Assembly (NCBI GenBank): GCA_041658205.1
Contig: JBBAAO010000003.1
Location: 248,001 to 312,000 of the forward strand
Reading direction: 5' to 3'
DNA: 64,000 bases
Source: Bacteroidota bacterium
GTDB taxonomy: Bacteria; Bacteroidota; Ignavibacteria; UBA10030; UBA8401
Made by a program: the position numbers and the translations under genes. Below the pieces are notes generated by a model. That model saw only the letters and a program-made list of their open reading frames with translations. It ran no database searches and was not told the DNA's origin. The first letter of the stretch is position 1; the number at the start of each line of letters is the position of its first letter. Positions 37,048 to 45,128 of the stretch are shown in pieces.

Positions 37048-37163
37048 AATATTTCTCATAGTTGACTTTACATAATAGAACACGGATATCACCGAAAAAA
37101 ACGGATTTGCACGGAAGACAGTTGAAAATAATAATGACACTAAATGTTTATAAGGATTCGATT

Positions 37164-38282
37164 ATGAAAACAATATCACGCGCATTTTTTCTTATTCTTT
37201 GTCTTTCGGTATTTTCCTTTGCGCACGACCCGCACAAGCAGGGACGCAAGATTGAATTTCCCGACATTCCCGGATATAAAACAATGAAGGTCGATCTTCA
37301 TCAGCACACGGTTTTTTCGGACGGCGACGTATGGCCCTCCATCCGTGTGGAAGAGGCAGAAAAAGATAATCTCGATGCTATCTCATTGACTGAACATCTG
37401 GAATACCAACCGCACAAAGAAGATATTCCACATGCAGACAGAAACCGAGCATATACTCTTGCCTTAAAAGCTGCAAAAAATTCAAAAGTTATTGTCATCA
37501 ACGGTTCGGAGATTACCAGAAAAATGCCGCCGGGGCACAGCAACGCACTTTTTTTGAGCGATGCAAATAAAATGCTCACTCCTGATTCCATCGAAGTCTT
37601 TCGCGAAGCAAAACGTCAGGGGGCATTCACATTTTGGAATCATCCAAACTGGCTAGGACAGGTGAAAGACGGCGTCGCCCGGTTGACCGACATGCACAAA
37701 TTTTTGTTGAAGGAAAAACTGTTGGACGGCATTGAAGTGGTAAACGACGTCACCTATTCGGATGAAGCATTGCAGATTGCGCTCGATTATAATTTGACCA
37801 TGATGGGAGCATCGGATATTCACGGATTAATCGACTGGCAATATGACGTGCCAGATGGCGGTCATAGACCGATCACACTCGCATTTGCAAAAGAAAAAAC
37901 CGAAGCGAGTTTAAAAGAAGCATTGTTCGATCATCGGACTGTGGTCTGGTTCAACAATACGCTGATCGGCAGAGAACAATTTCTTGTCCCTCTCATCCAG
38001 CAATCACTCATTGTAGAAAGTACATCCTATTACGGTAAGACTTCCGTTCTGACGGTGAAGATAAAAAATTCCAGCAGCACCGAATATATTTTGGAAAATA
38101 CAAGCAACTACCTTTTTCATGACAACAGTCATATCATCACGCTCAAGGCAAACGGTGTCACTAAGATTGAAGTAAAGGTGATGGAGAATCTTACAACTCT
38201 CGATCTAAAATTTAAAGTCTTAAGTGCTGTAACAGCACCAAAAATACACCCGGTGATTACTATACCCATTACGGTAAAGTAA
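37164..38282 (+). CDS. PHP-domain phosphodiesterase (Sb-PDE-like), exported
   Basis: 372 residues. The start at 37164 has AAGGA upstream and opens a signal peptide ending near SFAHD (residue ~20). The PHP metal-site motifs are in order: VDLHQHTVFSDG, ISLTEHLEYQPH, GSEITRKMPPGHSNALFL, FWNHPNWLG, and GASDIHG near residue 220. It should hydrolyse phosphodiesters with a multi-metal centre in the periplasm. This combination of export and PHP fold is like the Sb-PDE group. The C-terminal ~90 residues are beta-rich. A terminator follows. The gene lies alone between repeats. Confidence 0.9.
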   Translation: MKTISRAFFLILCLSVFSFAHDPHKQGRKIEFPDIPGYKTMKVDLHQHTVFSDGDVWPSIRVEEAEKDNLDAISLTEHLEYQPHKEDIPHADRNRAYTLALKAAKNSKVIVINGSEITRKMPPGHSNALFLSDANKMLTPDSIEVFREAKRQGAFTFWNHPNWLGQVKDGVARLTDMHKFLLKEKLLDGIEVVNDVTYSDEALQIALDYNLTMMGASDIHGLIDWQYDVPDGGHRPITLAFAKEKTEASLKEALFDHRTVVWFNNTLIGREQFLVPLIQQSLIVESTSYYGKTSVLTVKIKNSSSTEYILENTSNYLFHDNSHIITLKANGVTKIEVKVMENLTTLDLKFKVLSAVTAPKIHPVITIPITVK

Positions 38283-38299
38283 CGTACAAGTATCTTCCC

Positions 38300-38331
38300 A
38301 AGCCTGCTTAATTCGTTGAGCAGGCTTTTTT
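38300..38331 (+). terminator. Rho-independent terminator after the PHP gene
   Basis: AAGCCTGCT, loop, AGCAGGCTT followed by a T run: a clean 9-bp stem, 18 bases after the stop codon. Confidence 0.92.
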
Positions 38332-38458
38332 CTGTGCAAAACCTTCCTGTTTCTCACAAAATCCTCATCTCTTCACATTTCGAAAAAATAAATCTCTTTT
38401 TACTCTCCAATTTCTCCTATGGTTGGAGTATATGTACTTATAGACTGCAATAAATTAT

Positions 38459-38530
38459 AAAAGAGTCCCTCCACATCTGAACCTCCGCCCTGTTTCCTCC
38501 CCCTATGGCGGAAGATGTGGAACTCTTTTT
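38459..38530. repeat. Long hairpin upstream of the transposase
   Basis: The arms are AAAGAGT and CCACATCT on the left, AGATGTGG and AACTCTTT on the right, with an inner CCGCC/GGCGG pair and TTTT on the right. The stem is roughly 20 bp with one bulge. It lies about 110 bases upstream of the RAYT transposase at 38641. It may be the transposase's own REP-like sequence, a structured leader, or a terminator. Confidence 0.55.
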
Positions 38531-38640
38531 AATTCAGACCAAATTGTTTCTTGAATCTCTCTTGAAAGTGATTTAGTTTTGTTAAAGAATTTTTACTTAT
38601 AGTTGTGGCATCACATCACTTTGGTTAAACCGGAGATAAT

Positions 38641-39189
38641 ATGATTCTTGAAATTGGAAAGTATTATCATTTTTACAACCGCTCAGAAAATCAGGAAGTC
38701 GTTTTTAAGGAAAACGAAAATTATCAGTTCTTCCTGGAACATTATAAACAATACACTCAGCAACATCTCTCAACCATTGCATATTGTTTAATGCCCACGC
38801 ATTTTCATTTTCTTGTGAAAGTGACAAGCAACGACGTTGCCACCTTAAAAACACACATCGCCGCATTGTTAAGCAGTTACACAAAATCTCTCAATCGATC
38901 GATTGAACGCCACGGAAGTTTATTTCAGACACATTCCAAAGCAAAAGAAATTGATGATGAGAATTATCTCCCCACACTTATGTCCTATATCCACCAGAAT
39001 CCTTTTCGAGCAGGATTGGTGAAACATATTGAAGAGTGGCCATACTCCAGTTATCGTGATTATGCGGGATTACGGAATGATCCACTTGTGGATCAATCGT
39101 ACTTCCGTCAATCCTTCCCTACTCCGGAGAGCTTCAAAAAATATTCCGAAGAGCTTGTAATGATTGTGAAGTATAAGTACTGGATTTAA
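38641..39189 (+). mobile_element. REP-associated Y1 transposase (RAYT) 1
   Basis: 182 residues. This is an HUH-type single-strand transposase: the HUH motif is in AYCLMPTHFHFLVKV (residues ~42-56) and the catalytic Tyr in MSYIHQNPFRAGLVKH, with a final EEWPYSSYRDY segment. The N-terminus YHFYNRSENQEVVF is like IS200/RAYT proteins. It appears intact, with GGAG before its ATG. RAYT proteins cut and join REP hairpins rather than moving as insertion sequences. The hairpin at 38459 is the nearest candidate. No IS200-type ends are evident. The second RAYT at 52529 is related but longer. Confidence 0.9.
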
Positions 39190-39557
39190 TTGACTCAGAG
39201 TCATGGCATCACTATTTAAATGAACTGTGACAATGCCATTCTGTCTGTTGACAATCGAACAATGACTTTCAACGGCGAAATAATGAATTGCAACAATGAA
39301 AAAATGAGCTTCGTCATTCACACTTTGTTGTTGTACACTCTCACAAAGAATATTTCATGACGCAGAATGAAGTGTGACAGCTCCACAATAACCGTTTACA
39401 ATCGCTGAATGAGTTTCGACAGGAGCATAATGCACATTGCACCTTTCACAATGGAGTTCGGCGGATAAACAATGAAGCATTGCAATGACACAATGTCTGA
39501 TGTTTGAATGTAGATGCGATATACATTTGAAACAATGAAGGATAAATGAAAAAATCT

Positions 39558-39905
39558 GTAACTACTCAGCAGAATTACTTAGAAGCCATCTCAAAAACAC
39601 AAAATCACGGTCGTTCTGAATCCCGATGTCGTTTATCGGGATGAAGAATCTGAAAATAGTTTCAGATTCTTCGCTGCGCTTAATAAAAAACATCCAAGGC
39701 TTGCTCAGAATGGCATTAGTTTCATTTTTGAGATGGCTTCTAACAATTTAAAAACATACCACCAAATCCCACCAAACAACAAGTCGGGCAGACACGAAAA
39801 CACGAAAGTGCACAAAAAGAATTTGAACCATTATCCCAAAAAGGTTGCTGAAATTTTGTGTTTCCGTGTTTTAGTGGCAAAAAATCATAACCGCTGAGTA
39901 GTTAC
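39558..39905. repeat. Inverted-repeat element (outer), second copy, interrupted
   Basis: Ends are GTAACTACTCAGC and GCTGAGTAGTTAC, a perfect 13-bp inverted repeat. The left part matches 29999-30018 (ending AGCAGAATTA) and the right part matches 30035-30160 (ACGAAAGTGCACAAAAAGAA, ATTTTGTGTTTCCGTG, TAGTGGCAAAAAATCATAA). Between them lies the inner element 39580-39742. Without it the copy would be about 185 bp against about 161 bp for the other copy. Confidence 0.85.
39580..39742. mobile_element. Inverted-repeat element (inner, MITE-like), intact ends
   Basis: Ends are TAGAAGCCATCTCAAAAA and its exact reverse complement, an 18-bp perfect terminal repeat. 163 bp. No coding. Inside, ATCCCGATgtcgttTATCGGGAT forms a hairpin and the flanks contain TTCTGAATC and CAGATTCTTCG. 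It has inserted into the outer element, so it moved after that one. Confidence 0.85.
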
Positions 39906-39974
39906 AAAAATCTGCGATAATCAGTAATCACATTGTCGGTCAAACTCGGAGCAGAGCACCACGATACATCTTGA

Positions 39975-39989
39975 AACCTTTGCAAGGTT
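39975..39989. repeat. Short palindrome AACCTT-TGC-AAGGTT
   Basis: Six-base arms around a three-base loop. The same pattern with a GCG loop appears at 41312-41326 and in inverted form at 41347-41359. Confidence 0.55.
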
Positions 39990-40236
39990 GAGTGAAATTC
40001 AGTGATGCATGACTATGAGTAATAGCATCACTAAACATTCATCTTTAGATGTTCAACGGTGTAACTATCAAACATCTATCAGCAACACAAAAATAAGATC
40101 AAATTCTCCGTTACATTACCTCGTTTTTAGGAAATACCCTCTTTTGGGTATTGCACTTGCCGTTCACTAACACTACACTTTAAACGGATTAATTAAAGTA
40201 TTATTGATTACCTCCGTTGAAGGAGTTTTTGGTGTA

Positions 40237-40764
40237 ATGACCCGTTATTTTATTATTCCGGGATTAGGTGATTCCGGTTCTGATCATTGGCAAACATATT
40301 TCGAAAAATCTGTAAAAAACATCCGCCGCATACATCAGCAAGAATGGGATTCTCCCGAATGTAACGATTGGATTCAAACAATCGACAACACACTGTCGCA
40401 TTATAACTTGTCGAACGTTGTGCTGATCGGGCATAGTTTGGGATGTGCAACCATAGTGCACTGGGCAACAACATACAATAAGAGAATCAAAGGAGCGTTA
40501 CTTGTTGCTCCGAGCGATTTGGAAGCTCCGCTCTATACGTTCCCCGCAAAAGGATTTTCTCCGATACCAAAACAAAAAATCGATTTTAAAACCATTGTAG
40601 TGGCAAGTGAGAATGATATTTGGGTAACGCCGGAGAGGGCAAAATATTTTGCCGATTGCTGGGGAAGCGAATTTATCAGTATTGGCAATGCGGGACACAT
40701 CAATGTCGTGTCCGGTTATGGTACATGGTCAAAAGGTTTGGAAATATTAAAAACGTTCGGATAG
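40237..40764 (+). CDS. Alpha/beta hydrolase, RBBP9/YdeN family
   Basis: 175 residues from the Met at 40237, where MTRYFIIPGLGDSGSDHWQ matches the family N-terminus (PGxxGSGxxHWQ). GGAG lies 11-14 bases upstream. The nucleophile is in VLIGHSLGCATIVHWA (Ser of GHSLG), the likely Asp is in ASENDIWV, and the His in GNAGHIN. Members are small cytosolic serine hydrolases of uncertain substrate. The gene is isolated after a 1-kb repeat region; the next gene begins 41 bases later. Confidence 0.92.
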   Translation: MTRYFIIPGLGDSGSDHWQTYFEKSVKNIRRIHQQEWDSPECNDWIQTIDNTLSHYNLSNVVLIGHSLGCATIVHWATTYNKRIKGALLVAPSDLEAPLYTFPAKGFSPIPKQKIDFKTIVVASENDIWVTPERAKYFADCWGSEFISIGNAGHINVVSGYGTWSKGLEILKTFG

Positions 40765-40805
40765 AGATGTTGAATTTCAGTCCGTAAGATTGGGCTCATA
40801 TAATT

Positions 40806-41273
40806 ATGGATACAAAAATAAAACCCCTCCCCCTTTTCTATCTGCTTTTTGGAGTTGTATGCGGTTTTCTCCTTGGCACATCGCTGAATGAAGAAATATC
40901 CTCTCTCCTTACCAAACTGATTACCGCACTTTCGCTTATTATTCTTCTGCTTTTTGGGAAAAAAATTGAACTGGCGTTCCATATGGAGGATATTCGCAAT
41001 TGGCCTGAACTTCAGGAAAAAGGGAAATGGTATTTTGTTATTACGCGGTATGTTCTCTTCCGGGGAATTATCCTTTTTACGCTCTTTATTCTCCCGGCGT
41101 TTTCATCGGTGACCGTTTCCGTGGTGATTCTTGCTGCATCAGTTGCAGGATTTCTTTTTCTTGCAGGCCTTCTCACCTATTTCGGTTTGGGTGAATGGGA
41201 AAACAGCGAACAGGAATACACAATTTATCTTTTGAAGAATGCGGGAGAGCAGACGCGAATTGCACAAAATTAA
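40806..41273 (+). CDS. Membrane protein of unknown function
   Basis: 155 residues with about four hydrophobic segments: LPLFYLLFGVVCGFLLG, LITALSLIILLLFG, YVLFRGIILFTLFILPAF, VVILAASVAGFLFLAGL. A polar loop (HMEDIRNWPELQEKGKWYFV) separates pairs. I recognise no family. The start has a weak ribosome site. It probably follows the hydrolase gene in one transcript. Confidence 0.65.
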   Translation: MDTKIKPLPLFYLLFGVVCGFLLGTSLNEEISSLLTKLITALSLIILLLFGKKIELAFHMEDIRNWPELQEKGKWYFVITRYVLFRGIILFTLFILPAFSSVTVSVVILAASVAGFLFLAGLLTYFGLGEWENSEQEYTIYLLKNAGEQTRIAQN

Positions 41274-41311
41274 AAACAGCGGAGCGTGCTTTGCGATACA
41301 AAATAGTTTGA

Positions 41312-41359
41312 AACCTTGCGAAGGTTTTACTATTTATTTCTCATACCCTTCGCAAGGTT
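41312..41359. repeat. Inverted pair AACCTTGCGAAGG ... CCTTCGCAAGGTT
   Basis: Perfect 13-bp inverted repeat (41312-41324 and 41347-41359), and each arm is itself palindromic (AACCTTGCGAAGGTT). It can fold as one long or two short hairpins. It fills the gap before the AT-rich gene at 41478. Confidence 0.65.
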
Positions 41360-41477
41360 ATGAGAAAATATCCCGATGTGTTTTTATTGAAATTGAATAA
41401 GATGTGGATGTAGTTATTATAATTAGAGTTAGAACACACGAATATCCAAAGGTGAATTTACAAAGGATAAAAGCTTT

Positions 41478-42641
41478 ATGGAATATATAGGTGTATTTAT
41501 TGCTTTTATCTCTACACTATTGTTAATTCTTCGAAAAGATCCTTATGAAGAACTAACAATCTTTAAGAAGAAATATATTCTGGCGAATATTGTAAAGTTA
41601 TTTTTATGTATTGGACTAATTATTTCATTTATAACGATTTATGACTCTGATAAAAAATCAGATGATCAATATAATCTAACAAGCGAAATTAATACGCGAA
41701 CAACAATAATTCTAAAGAATTTTGATAATGGTCTTGATTCAATTCTGAAAGATTATAAAACCAAATCTGATATTATAGTTGACTCATTAAGATTAAAAAC
41801 AAACGACATTCTCAGATCGGTTAACCCAATACTTATTGAAATACAAAATCAACAAGAATTTGTAAGTCGTGACATTGAAAAACGCTTTACAACATATGTA
41901 ATTCTTACCGACAGAAGGCTCCCACCTTTTTTTAATTATTCTAAAACGAATAATAATTGGAGAAAGTTTAATATTTATCATTCCCTGTCAACACCTAGAC
42001 TTCAATTTAATGGGAAAGACACAATTCTTTTTTCCGAGCCCGAATATTATGACAGTACTTCCTCCTTTTATTGCGAAATGCTTCAGTACGCTATTTTCAA
42101 GGAAATGGTAGAAATAAATACACTAATTCAGCCATTAACTCCCGGCAATCCATTTCCAGTAACCAATAATCCTTACAATTTATCTCAAAGCGAAAAGATA
42201 CCTTTAATTAATTTATTACAATCAATTGCAACAAATCGTTTTTCAAGAAATCCAAGCGAATCGATATATTATGAAGGTATGTCATTTCGGTTACCAAAAA
42301 AAACAAATGTATATTTTAAAAGCAATAAATTGATGCAAAGTGAAAAATCTGATGAATATAAAATTGTACTGCAAAAACCAAAATATTTTACGGTTGAAGT
42401 TATAATTATCCCTAAGTCTAACACTGGAACTTTTCGAACTAGCTTGTTCATAAAGAAACTAGATATATCATTGACAAATACTCAAGATGTTAGTGCGTTA
42501 AGCACATACTCCTATGAAATAGTGCTAAAAGCGCATTTTGATAGAAATAATTTAGGAAGTTATCAGACAAAAGAATCTATAAAATGGATTGATGATATGT
42601 TTGATAAACTCATTGCAAAATTTAATGACGATACTATGTAA
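41478..42641 (+). CDS. AT-rich protein of unknown function with N-terminal membrane helices
   Basis: 387 residues. Two hydrophobic stretches lie near the N-terminus (IGVFIAFISTLLLIL and IVKLFLCIGLIISFITIY). A helical, probably coiled-coil stretch follows (DNGLDSILKDYKTKSDIIVDSLRLKTN), then a long soluble domain without motifs I recognise. Codons are visibly more A/T-rich than in neighbouring genes (Asn, Ile, Lys, Phe abundant), suggesting recent transfer. Start at 41478, with AAAGGATAAAAG upstream. It is followed by a repeat element. Function unknown. Confidence 0.75.
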   Translation: MEYIGVFIAFISTLLLILRKDPYEELTIFKKKYILANIVKLFLCIGLIISFITIYDSDKKSDDQYNLTSEINTRTTIILKNFDNGLDSILKDYKTKSDIIVDSLRLKTNDILRSVNPILIEIQNQQEFVSRDIEKRFTTYVILTDRRLPPFFNYSKTNNNWRKFNIYHSLSTPRLQFNGKDTILFSEPEYYDSTSSFYCEMLQYAIFKEMVEINTLIQPLTPGNPFPVTNNPYNLSQSEKIPLINLLQSIATNRFSRNPSESIYYEGMSFRLPKKTNVYFKSNKLMQSEKSDEYKIVLQKPKYFTVEVIIIPKSNTGTFRTSLFIKKLDISLTNTQDVSALSTYSYEIVLKAHFDRNNLGSYQTKESIKWIDDMFDKLIAKFNDDTM

Positions 42642-42697
42642 ATGAGTTAATAATTATCACGGTTATTACACTAGGCAAACTTTCGAGTGTGTTCTAA

Positions 42698-42842
42698 CTA
42701 GAAGTGGTCTCAAAAATACCTAATCATTGTCATTTCGAGATGCGAAGCATCGAGAAATCTCGTTTTTGTCTTCAATTATAAAAACGAGATTCCTCACTTC
42801 GTTCGGAATGACAATAAAATTCATTTTTGAGACCACTTCTAG
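42698..42842. mobile_element. Inverted-repeat element (MITE-like), intact ends
   Basis: 145 bp with perfect 20-bp terminal repeats (42698-42717 and 42823-42842), core GAAGTGGTCTCAAAAA. The ends resemble those of the element at 39580 except for a CCA-to-TGG change that is mirrored in the other arm. Inside, CATTGTCATTTCGAG and CGGAATGACAAT form a second inverted pair, and TCGAGATGCGAAGCATCGAGA is palindromic. It has inserted into a site with flanking GTTCTAA and TCACTCAAGC. Confidence 0.88.
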
Positions 42843-42890
42843 TCACTCAAGCTGAAGTTGCAATCGCTATGCGCTTGAGTTATAAGTGTT
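42843..42890. other. Possible attC-like (cassette recombination) site
   Basis: ACTCAAGC (42846) and GCTTGAGT (42873) are inverted repeats around TGAAGTTGCAATCGCTATGC, flanked by TTCTAAC on the left (left of the inserted element) and TTATAAG on the right. This is reminiscent of the R''-L''...L'-R' layout of integron cassette ends. The right outer motif departs from GTTRRRY, so the call is weak. Confidence 0.3.
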
Positions 42891-43111
42891 GAATTCTTAA
42901 ATGACAACTTATGATAGAAATAGATATCGGTAATTTAAAAACGCTATCAGATGGCGCGTCCCGCCAAAAAAAGCATGATGCAAAAATCGCACTGCAACGC
43001 AGGTTTATCCGCCACATTGTTTGGCGTGTTCGTTCCGTTCTGTTGGGCACTTGAAGTGCAGTCTTTGTATCAATTGTTTATCTTATAGATATTTATTTGG
43101 AGAAATAGAAC

Positions 43112-43687
43112 ATGAGCAAGTATCGTGTAACGCTTTTCATACTGATAGCCGCAACCATGCTCTGTAGTTGTTTTACCATTACATTTCAGCAGACCGAACC
43201 GAAAACGGAAAATGAACGGAGCGTTCAGACGTTTTTGCGAAACGAGCAGATTGATACAACCTCTTCATTCATCGTTGATTCATCAACGTATCGGAAAGCA
43301 TTAAAAAGCGGATTTTCGCTTCCAAAATTTAAAGTCTACGATGCATCTGGAAAACAAATATTCTATAAAGTGGGATACACATCGAGCTTCATTGAAAAAT
43401 TGGAAGAAGCATTAACGCAAGCGGAAACAGTGTTTGAAGCAAACACGCTGGAAGACGAGTTAAAAAATATTCGTCGATATGATGGAAGTCCCGTAACAAT
43501 GTCTGACGTTACGAAAAATGTTCAGTACACATTTGTAGAATACTGGGCTATTTGGTGCGGTCCGTGCAAAGATCAATTACTGGCAATTGATACATACATG
43601 AAAGAACACCCAGCCGTAACAATACATCATATCAAAGTAAATTGGGACAAACAGGAAGCATGGGAACTAAAAGAACATGCAGAGTAA
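43112..43687 (+). CDS. Lipoprotein with thioredoxin-like domain
   Basis: 191 residues. Signal peptide with lipobox ending in CSC near residue 20. The mature N-terminal ~100 residues are helical with no clear family. The C-terminal part has a thioredoxin fold with the active-site pair in FVEYWAIWCGPCKDQLL (CGPC). It ends soon after HIKVNWDKQEAWELKEHAE, shorter than a full TlpA/thioredoxin domain, which normally continues for another ~40 residues. So the domain may be truncated at the C-terminus. GGAG precedes the ATG. Likely role: thiol-disulfide exchange at the membrane. Confidence 0.78.
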   Translation: MSKYRVTLFILIAATMLCSCFTITFQQTEPKTENERSVQTFLRNEQIDTTSSFIVDSSTYRKALKSGFSLPKFKVYDASGKQIFYKVGYTSSFIEKLEEALTQAETVFEANTLEDELKNIRRYDGSPVTMSDVTKNVQYTFVEYWAIWCGPCKDQLLAIDTYMKEHPAVTIHHIKVNWDKQEAWELKEHAE

Positions 43688-43745
43688 ATGCAAACAATCG
43701 TTATCATTATAATACATGCAACTGTCTAAACAATAAGGAGTTATC

Positions 43746-44330
43746 ATGCTCAAATATCTCTCTTTCCTTTCTGTTCTCCTCTTATTCATCAGCTGTAACG
43801 ATGATTCGACAACTCAAGGAAATGGAAATCCATCAGATTATACGAACGATTATTTCCCCTTTTCCCGATCGTATGTTTGGACGTATTCTTCCAACGCCTT
43901 GAGCGACAGCGGCAAATCCATAAGCACATTCGACACGCGCATTGATACGACAAGTTTTACCCGTGGAGTCTTTTATGCATTGCTCGGCCGGTTGTCGGGA
44001 ACAACACAGTGGGGCTGGATATTTGCCATGAAGGATAGTGGAGGAATTGTGTATTCTCTCGGCGACAATCCGCCGGAAACGCCCTATCCATTATTCAAGC
44101 ATCAATATTCTGCATCTGAAGGAGTGCGAGACACGCTTGTAGTCTTAGGATCAAAAATGGAAACTGTCAGGATTGACATCAATACGGGAAATGGAACTAT
44201 TTCATTATGGCTTGCGAAAGGTATTGGTCTCGTAAAAGAATCAAGCGATAAAGGTCATTCGATATTTAACGATAATAATTCCGGGAAAAACATTTTTATT
44301 CAAACCACGTTACAAAGTGTCACCAAATAG
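43746..44330 (+). CDS. Lipoprotein of unknown function
   Basis: 194 residues. Lipobox ends at FISC (Cys17) followed by NDDSTTQGNG. The mature part has YTNDYFPFSRSYVWTYSSN, a start seen in several Bacteroidetes exported proteins with beta-rich domains, then a run of beta strands. AAGGAG before the ATG. It follows the thioredoxin-like lipoprotein by 58 bases. No family recognised. Confidence 0.75.
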   Translation: MLKYLSFLSVLLLFISCNDDSTTQGNGNPSDYTNDYFPFSRSYVWTYSSNALSDSGKSISTFDTRIDTTSFTRGVFYALLGRLSGTTQWGWIFAMKDSGGIVYSLGDNPPETPYPLFKHQYSASEGVRDTLVVLGSKMETVRIDINTGNGTISLWLAKGIGLVKESSDKGHSIFNDNNSGKNIFIQTTLQSVTK

Positions 44331-44334
44331 ATTT

Positions 44335-44440
44335 ACAACATAGCGCCTAATCGGTCGCTCAAGCTGTCGTTGCGACGCAGGTTTATCCGCCACGTTGGTT
44401 GGCGGGTTCATTCAAGTCCGTTCGGCAGAGTAATAAACAC
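44335..44440. repeat. Cassette-like repeat block (second copy, first near 43001-43060)
   Basis: GCGACGCAGGTTTATCCGCC followed by ACGTTGGTTGGCGGGTTC closely matches GCAACGCAGGTTTATCCGCC followed by ACATTGTTTGGCGTGTTC near 42997-43034. Both contain a CCGCCA ... TGGCGG hairpin, and both lie 60-80 bases before a lipoprotein start. The upstream part GCGCCTAATCGGTCGCTCAAG recalls the first half of an integron attC. Confidence 0.55.
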
Positions 44441-44456
44441 ACAAAGGATAAATGCA

Positions 44457-44885
44457 ATGAAAGATTCGATCGGTAGTATAGTTTTGTGTATTGTTGTGGT
44501 AAGTTCATTCTACGGCTGTGCAACAATATTCAAAGGGTATGAAGACAAGGTGTCGGTAACTCATCTTCCGTCCAATACAAAAATATACACTCAAGAAAAT
44601 ATTGAGTTACCAATATTGAATACAACGAAATCAAAAAGATATGTTAAGCCTAGCGGAGGGGTCTTTGATTCATTAGTGATTGTTGACCACTATATTCTTT
44701 TACGTTCCAACACCGATCACATACTGACATTGAAGAATCAAGATGAAGAAAAGAGGTTTCATCTCTATCCCCGATTAAGTGCCGGTTGGTTTATTCTGGA
44801 TGTGATTACCGGAACATTCTTTATTGATCTCTATACCGGAAATTGGAATCATTTTAATGATATCGATTACAAATTTAGCAAGTAA
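44457..44885 (+). CDS. Small lipoprotein of unknown function
   Basis: 142 residues from the Met at 44457 (AAAGGATAAATGCA before it). The signal peptide ends in SFYGC (Cys21), followed by ATIFKGYEDKVSVTHLPSN. A beta-rich domain follows, then a hydrophobic stretch GWFILDVITGTFFIDLYTGNW, as in several short lipoproteins whose last strand pair sits near a membrane. The longer frame from 44370 reads through the repeat block and is less likely. No family recognised. Confidence 0.75.
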   Translation: MKDSIGSIVLCIVVVSSFYGCATIFKGYEDKVSVTHLPSNTKIYTQENIELPILNTTKSKRYVKPSGGVFDSLVIVDHYILLRSNTDHILTLKNQDEEKRFHLYPRLSAGWFILDVITGTFFIDLYTGNWNHFNDIDYKFSK

Positions 44886-45128
44886 ACTGTCGTGTCAACT
44901 GTTGTAACTTCCGGATAATAAATTTTTTTGTCTCGCTCACAATCTATCGTTCTCTCGTTGGGAGTGTTTGTTTTTTTAAAAACTCCGTTTTTGTTGCATC
45001 ATTTCTCCTGTCATTCGTTTCCTTCACCGTTGCATCTGTGCACGAATGCGTTTATCTTTGCGGAAATGTCATCCGTTTGCTCATCACGCTGCAAACGGTA
45101 ATTCATCCATCTTGCAAGGAGTGCAGTT

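Larger units (their letters stand above)
39190..40236. repeat. Gene-free stretch with nested and palindromic repeats
   Basis: About 1 kb without a credible gene. 39190-39557 is unusual in carrying many ACAATG-like words (39232, 39258, 39293, 39468, 39493) and a GTCATGGCATCAC block related to that at 47147; I see no gene there. 39558-39905 is an inverted-repeat element carrying a second one, given separately. 39975-39989 is AACCTT, TGC, AAGGTT. 40001-40032 is AGTGATGC ... GCATCACT. The rest to 40236 shows nothing clear. Confidence 0.65.

Noticed and set aside
36757..37163. CRISPR array
   Set aside because: The five repeats are spaced unevenly (41, 111, 42, 41 bases), and the inter-repeat sequences are partly similar to each other; no cas genes nearby.
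38395..38640. Possible CRISPR or tRNA-like structure upstream of RAYT 1
   Set aside because: Only one hairpin, no repeated spacer pattern and no cloverleaf; best left as a hairpin of uncertain role.
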